DNA from: an uncultured Bacteroidales bacterium
GTDB lineage: Bacteria; Bacteroidota; Bacteroidia; Bacteroidales; UBA932
Direction of reading: 5' to 3'
DNA length: 6,414 nucleotides
Assembly: GCA_945874815.1 (NCBI GenBank)
Contig: CAMCIE010000087.1
Span: forward strand, 1 to 6,414
How positions within the stretch are numbered: the stretch's first letter is position 1; each line of letters begins with the position of its first letter. The notes under the pieces are model-generated. The model did not search any database, was not told the DNA's origin, and saw nothing but the letters and a program-made list of their open reading frames with translations. Made by a program: the position numbers and the translations under genes. This document shows, piece after piece, positions 4,397 to 6,414 of the stretch.

Positions 4397-6118
4397 TCAG
4401 AGTTTAGGTATCCTGATCACCATTCCAGGTTTGATATTGGACCCTATCTTGTTGAAATCCATAATGTTCTGTGCGCTCACTCCCGGGAATTTCTTGGCAA
4501 TTATGTAGAGGGATTCACCATCCTTGACGGTATAGTTGATATATGAACCGTTTGCCGGAGCGGATGCCTGACTTGACTTTGCTGTGGTCTGGCTGGCAGC
4601 AGTCTGACTTGACTTTGCTGTGGTCTGGCTGGCAGCAGTCTGACTTGAGGCAGCTTTGGCGGAAGCCTGGCCTGAAGATGTGGATGCAGTCTTGGATGCA
4701 GTCGATGCAGGCGCCTTGCCGCCACGGTAGATGGTCAGCCTCTGGCCTACTCGTATATTGTTGCTGCTCAGATTGTTCCATCTTTTGATCTGGGCAACGC
4801 TCACCCCATATCGGGCAGCAATCTTTCCAAGATAGTCTCCACTTTTAACCTTATATGTAATGCGCTCTCCGTCACCTCCGTCCTTAATTTTCTTTATGTT
4901 GACGGGATTGAAGAATACATCAGCTTTGTATGTGTGCAGGCTGTCTTCGTGCTCGATATAAGAACTTGTGTAAGTGTAGGGGAGTCTGAGTACATATTCC
5001 CGTTCATTGCCAGGGATGATATCATGCCTGTATTGCGGGTTGAGGTTCCTGACGATGTCCATAGGGGCTCCGGTCAATTCGCTGATCTGTCCGAAATGCA
5101 GCATTTTGTTGACCTTGAATGTGTCCACATGGGCAGGCATCTGGATGGAGTTGGGACGTATTCCGTGTTCCTTATAATATGACATTGTATAAAGGGCTCC
5201 GACGAAGGCCGGGACATATCCTCTGGTCTCTCTTGGAAGGAATGGCCATATATCCCAGAATGCTCTTTTGCCTCCGCTTCTGCGGATTGCCTTGTTCACG
5301 TTGCCGGCCCCGCAGTTGTAAGATGCAATGGCCAGGTTCCAGTCTCCGAAGATAGCGTAGGAATCCTTGAGATATCTTGCCGCGGCATCGGCAGACTTTA
5401 CAGGATCCATCCTTTCATCAACGAATGAGTTGATGTTCAGTCCATAAAGCTTGGCTGTAGAGTACATGAACTGCCACATTCCTTTGGCGCCGGCCCTTGA
5501 AACTGCAAGAGGATTCATTGCAGATTCAATCACGGCCATGGCCTTCAGTTCCTCCGGAATCTCATATTTGTTGAAGATTTCGTCGAAGATCGGCATGTAG
5601 TATTCGCACAGGCCGAGTACATCTGACATCTTTTCAGAAAGTTTCTCTGAGTAGAGGATGATGTAATTCCTGACTATATCGTTGTAGGGAAGGGTGATGA
5701 AAGAATTCATGGCCTTGATCCTGTCAATATAGACCTGGTCGGATACGTTGGAGCTGAACTTAACCGAGTCCATGTCATATCCTTCGATTTCTTCGGTATT
5801 GGTCATCTTGTGCAGATACCAGAGACTGAGAAGGCTGTCTGAAATCTCAGGAGTATAGTCTTCAGGATTCAGCCCGGCTGCACTCTTGCCTTCGTTGTCA
5901 TTGTATAGATCCCTGACTTGCTCGGCTATGCTGTCATCAAGGCTCATGCGTTCCTTATATGCTTCTATTTCCAGCCTGAGCGAATCCATCTGCTTCCTTA
6001 GCATGATGTTTTCCTTGAGCAGTTTCTTTTTCGGCAGCGTTTTCTCCCCGGGTGCGGCCGCAGTGTCCACAACGAAAATAATAGCGGCAAATATTGCCGC
6101 GAGATATCTTAGCTTCAT
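4397..6118 (-). CDS. mltD: periplasmic lytic transglycosylase (MltD-like) with two LysM domains
   Basis: This enzyme cleaves the MurNAc-GlcNAc bond of peptidoglycan, forming 1,6-anhydro-MurNAc, and binds glycan through LysM domains. The 573-residue protein has a signal peptide cleaved near TAAA|PGE (residue 22), with no lipobox, unlike the E. coli lipoprotein. A lysine-rich heptad-like coiled coil follows at about 30-58. The transglycosylase domain spans about 173-310: catalytic Glu is E198 in AVIESAMNP, with GMWQF (213-217), [14 protein letters not shown] (265-278) and [12 protein letters not shown] (294-305). LysM domains lie at 421-464 and 528-573, separated by an Ala/Ser/Thr/Gln linker (about 468-524) containing a duplicated 12-residue unit. 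It starts 35 bp downstream of DUF5683 in an A/T-rich gap with no clear promoter, so co-transcription is likely. In Bacteroidetes this pair often follows parA-parB. Confidence 0.95.
   Translation of the reverse strand: MKLRYLAAIFAAIIFVVDTAAAPGEKTLPKKKLLKENIMLRKQMDSLRLEIEAYKERMSLDDSIAEQVRDLYNDNEGKSAAGLNPEDYTPEISDSLLSLWYLHKMTNTEEIEGYDMDSVKFSSNVSDQVYIDRIKAMNSFITLPYNDIVRNYIILYSEKLSEKMSDVLGLCEYYMPIFDEIFNKYEIPEELKAMAVIESAMNPLAVSRAGAKGMWQFMYSTAKLYGLNINSFVDERMDPVKSADAAARYLKDSYAIFGDWNLAIASYNCGAGNVNKAIRRSGGKRAFWDIWPFLPRETRGYVPAFVGALYTMSYYKEHGIRPNSIQMPAHVDTFKVNKMLHFGQISELTGAPMDIVRNLNPQYRHDIIPGNEREYVLRLPYTYTSSYIEHEDSLHTYKADVFFNPVNIKKIKDGGDGERITYKVKSGDYLGKIAARYGVSVAQIKRWNNLSSNNIRVGQRLTIYRGGKAPASTASKTASTSSGQASAKAASSQTAASQTTAKSSQTAASQTTAKSSQASAPANGSYINYTVKDGESLYIIAKKFPGVSAQNIMDFNKIGSNIKPGMVIRIPKL
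4569..4648 (-). repeat. 36-bp tandem repeat in the mltD linker
   Basis: A 36-bp unit occurs twice without a mismatch (4569-4604 and 4605-4640), and the first 8 bases of a third copy follow (4641-4648). On the minus strand it encodes a duplicated 12-residue unit, [12 protein letters not shown], at residues 491-514 between the two LysM domains. Because 36 is a multiple of three, slippage or recombination would change linker length without breaking the frame. Identical copies suggest a recent duplication. Confidence 0.93.
6084..6100 (-). other. short hairpin in the mltD signal-peptide coding region
   Basis: GCGGCAA (6084-6090) and TTGCCGC (6094-6100) are perfect 7-bp arms around ATA, lying 18 nt inside the mltD message. 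They arise from the repeated Ala-Ala codons of the signal peptide (AAIFAAI). A GC-rich hairpin this close to the start could limit translation, but it may be only a by-product of the codons. Confidence 0.3.
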
Positions 6119-6153
6119 GTAATTAATTGTTTGTCAATACTATATCTTCGGTA

Positions 6154-6414
6154 TCAGAAACTGATGCCGATTCTGACTCCGAAGGCATTCTGCCCGTATG
6201 CCGGACCTGAGGACCTCAGGGCATAGGCTTTGTCCGGTGCCAATATGGCGGGTTCTATGCTCATTGTAAGGTCTTCGCTCACTTCGAAATCATGCATGTA
6301 TGAGAATACGTTGGCATCGATAACTTGCAGTAGATATACGAGTGCAGTGGCTACAATCGAATAATCTCTGTACCGGCGATATACGTCCCTGTACCATTTG
6401 GCTGTTTCTGCTGT
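6154..6414 (-). CDS. DUF5683 family protein, C-terminal part only
   Basis: An open frame of 86 codons enters at the right edge and ends with TGA at 6154-6156. The fragment contains WYRDVYRRYRDYSIV, then a hydrophobic stretch and LLQVIDANVFSYMHDFEVS, followed by MSIEPAIL and a strand-like end GVRIGISF. The RRYRDYS...IDA..F...F.VS pattern matches my memory of the C-terminal part of DUF5683, a Bacteroidetes family of unknown function predicted to be in the envelope. It lies 35 bp upstream of mltD on the same strand. As I recall, Bacteroidetes often carry parA, parB, DUF5683 and mltD in that order, so a ParB gene would be expected just beyond the edge. The start and N-terminal half are outside the window. 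Confidence 0.82.
   Translation of the reverse strand, partial: TAETAKWYRDVYRRYRDYSIVATALVYLLQVIDANVFSYMHDFEVSEDLTMSIEPAILAPDKAYALRSSGPAYGQNAFGVRIGISF

Noticed and set aside
4391..4420. Inverted repeat GATCAG/CTGATC just after the barrel-gene stop, as a plus-strand terminator
   Set aside because: It has only 6-bp arms, a 12-nt loop and no T-run after it.
4569..4648. Tandem repeat as a CRISPR-like array
   Set aside because: There are only two full copies directly abutting, with no spacers, and they are in frame within mltD.
4501..4788. Overlapping frames on both strands across the mltD repeat, rich in Arg/Leu/Pro or Trp/Gln/Ser
   Set aside because: Low-complexity frames produced by the 36-bp repeat and the Ala/Ser linker. 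The mltD frame explains the region.

Overview
The window looks like chromosomal DNA from a member of the Bacteroidales. Several features point there: promoter -7 boxes of the TAnnTTTG type, no purine-rich ribosome binding sites, a short-LID adenylate kinase, a DUF5683 gene followed by a LysM transglycosylase, and a helix-hairpin-helix protein fused to a predicted outer-membrane barrel. I cannot name a genus from the sequence.

Layout, left to right. A LysR-type regulator (minus strand) runs off the left edge. Just upstream of it, also on the minus strand, is a 53-residue single-pass membrane protein with its own TACCTTTG promoter and a pair of direct repeats over that promoter. Next come adk (minus), with a strong intrinsic terminator after it, and hpt (minus), forming a two-gene purine operon transcribed as hpt-adk. 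A roughly 160-bp divergent promoter region carrying a perfect 9-bp-arm palindrome separates hpt from a plus-strand gene. That gene encodes an exported protein with a periplasmic helix-hairpin-helix module and a predicted outer-membrane beta-barrel. It meets mltD (minus) tail to tail: their two TGA stops abut with no base between them, and the mltD terminator lies inside the last codons of the barrel gene. mltD encodes a periplasmic lytic transglycosylase with two C-terminal LysM domains. The 3' end of a DUF5683 gene lies 35 bp upstream of mltD in the same direction and runs off the right edge.

How the genes work together. hpt and adk form a nucleotide salvage and energy unit: Hpt makes IMP or GMP from free bases, and Adk balances AMP, ADP and ATP. 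The DUF5683-mltD pair resembles the parA-parB-DUF5683-mltD arrangement known in Bacteroidetes, linking chromosome partition genes with cell-wall remodelling; parB and parA would lie beyond the right edge. The lysR unit and the barrel gene have no functional link to these that the sequence shows.

Most of the window is ordinary housekeeping DNA and I see no clear new system. The points most worth checking are the small membrane protein with its promoter repeats, the terminator encoded inside the converging gene, the DNA-binding-type motif joined to an outer-membrane barrel, the 36-bp coding repeat in mltD, and a replaced conserved aspartate in Adk. No stretch longer than 300 bases lacks a gene.
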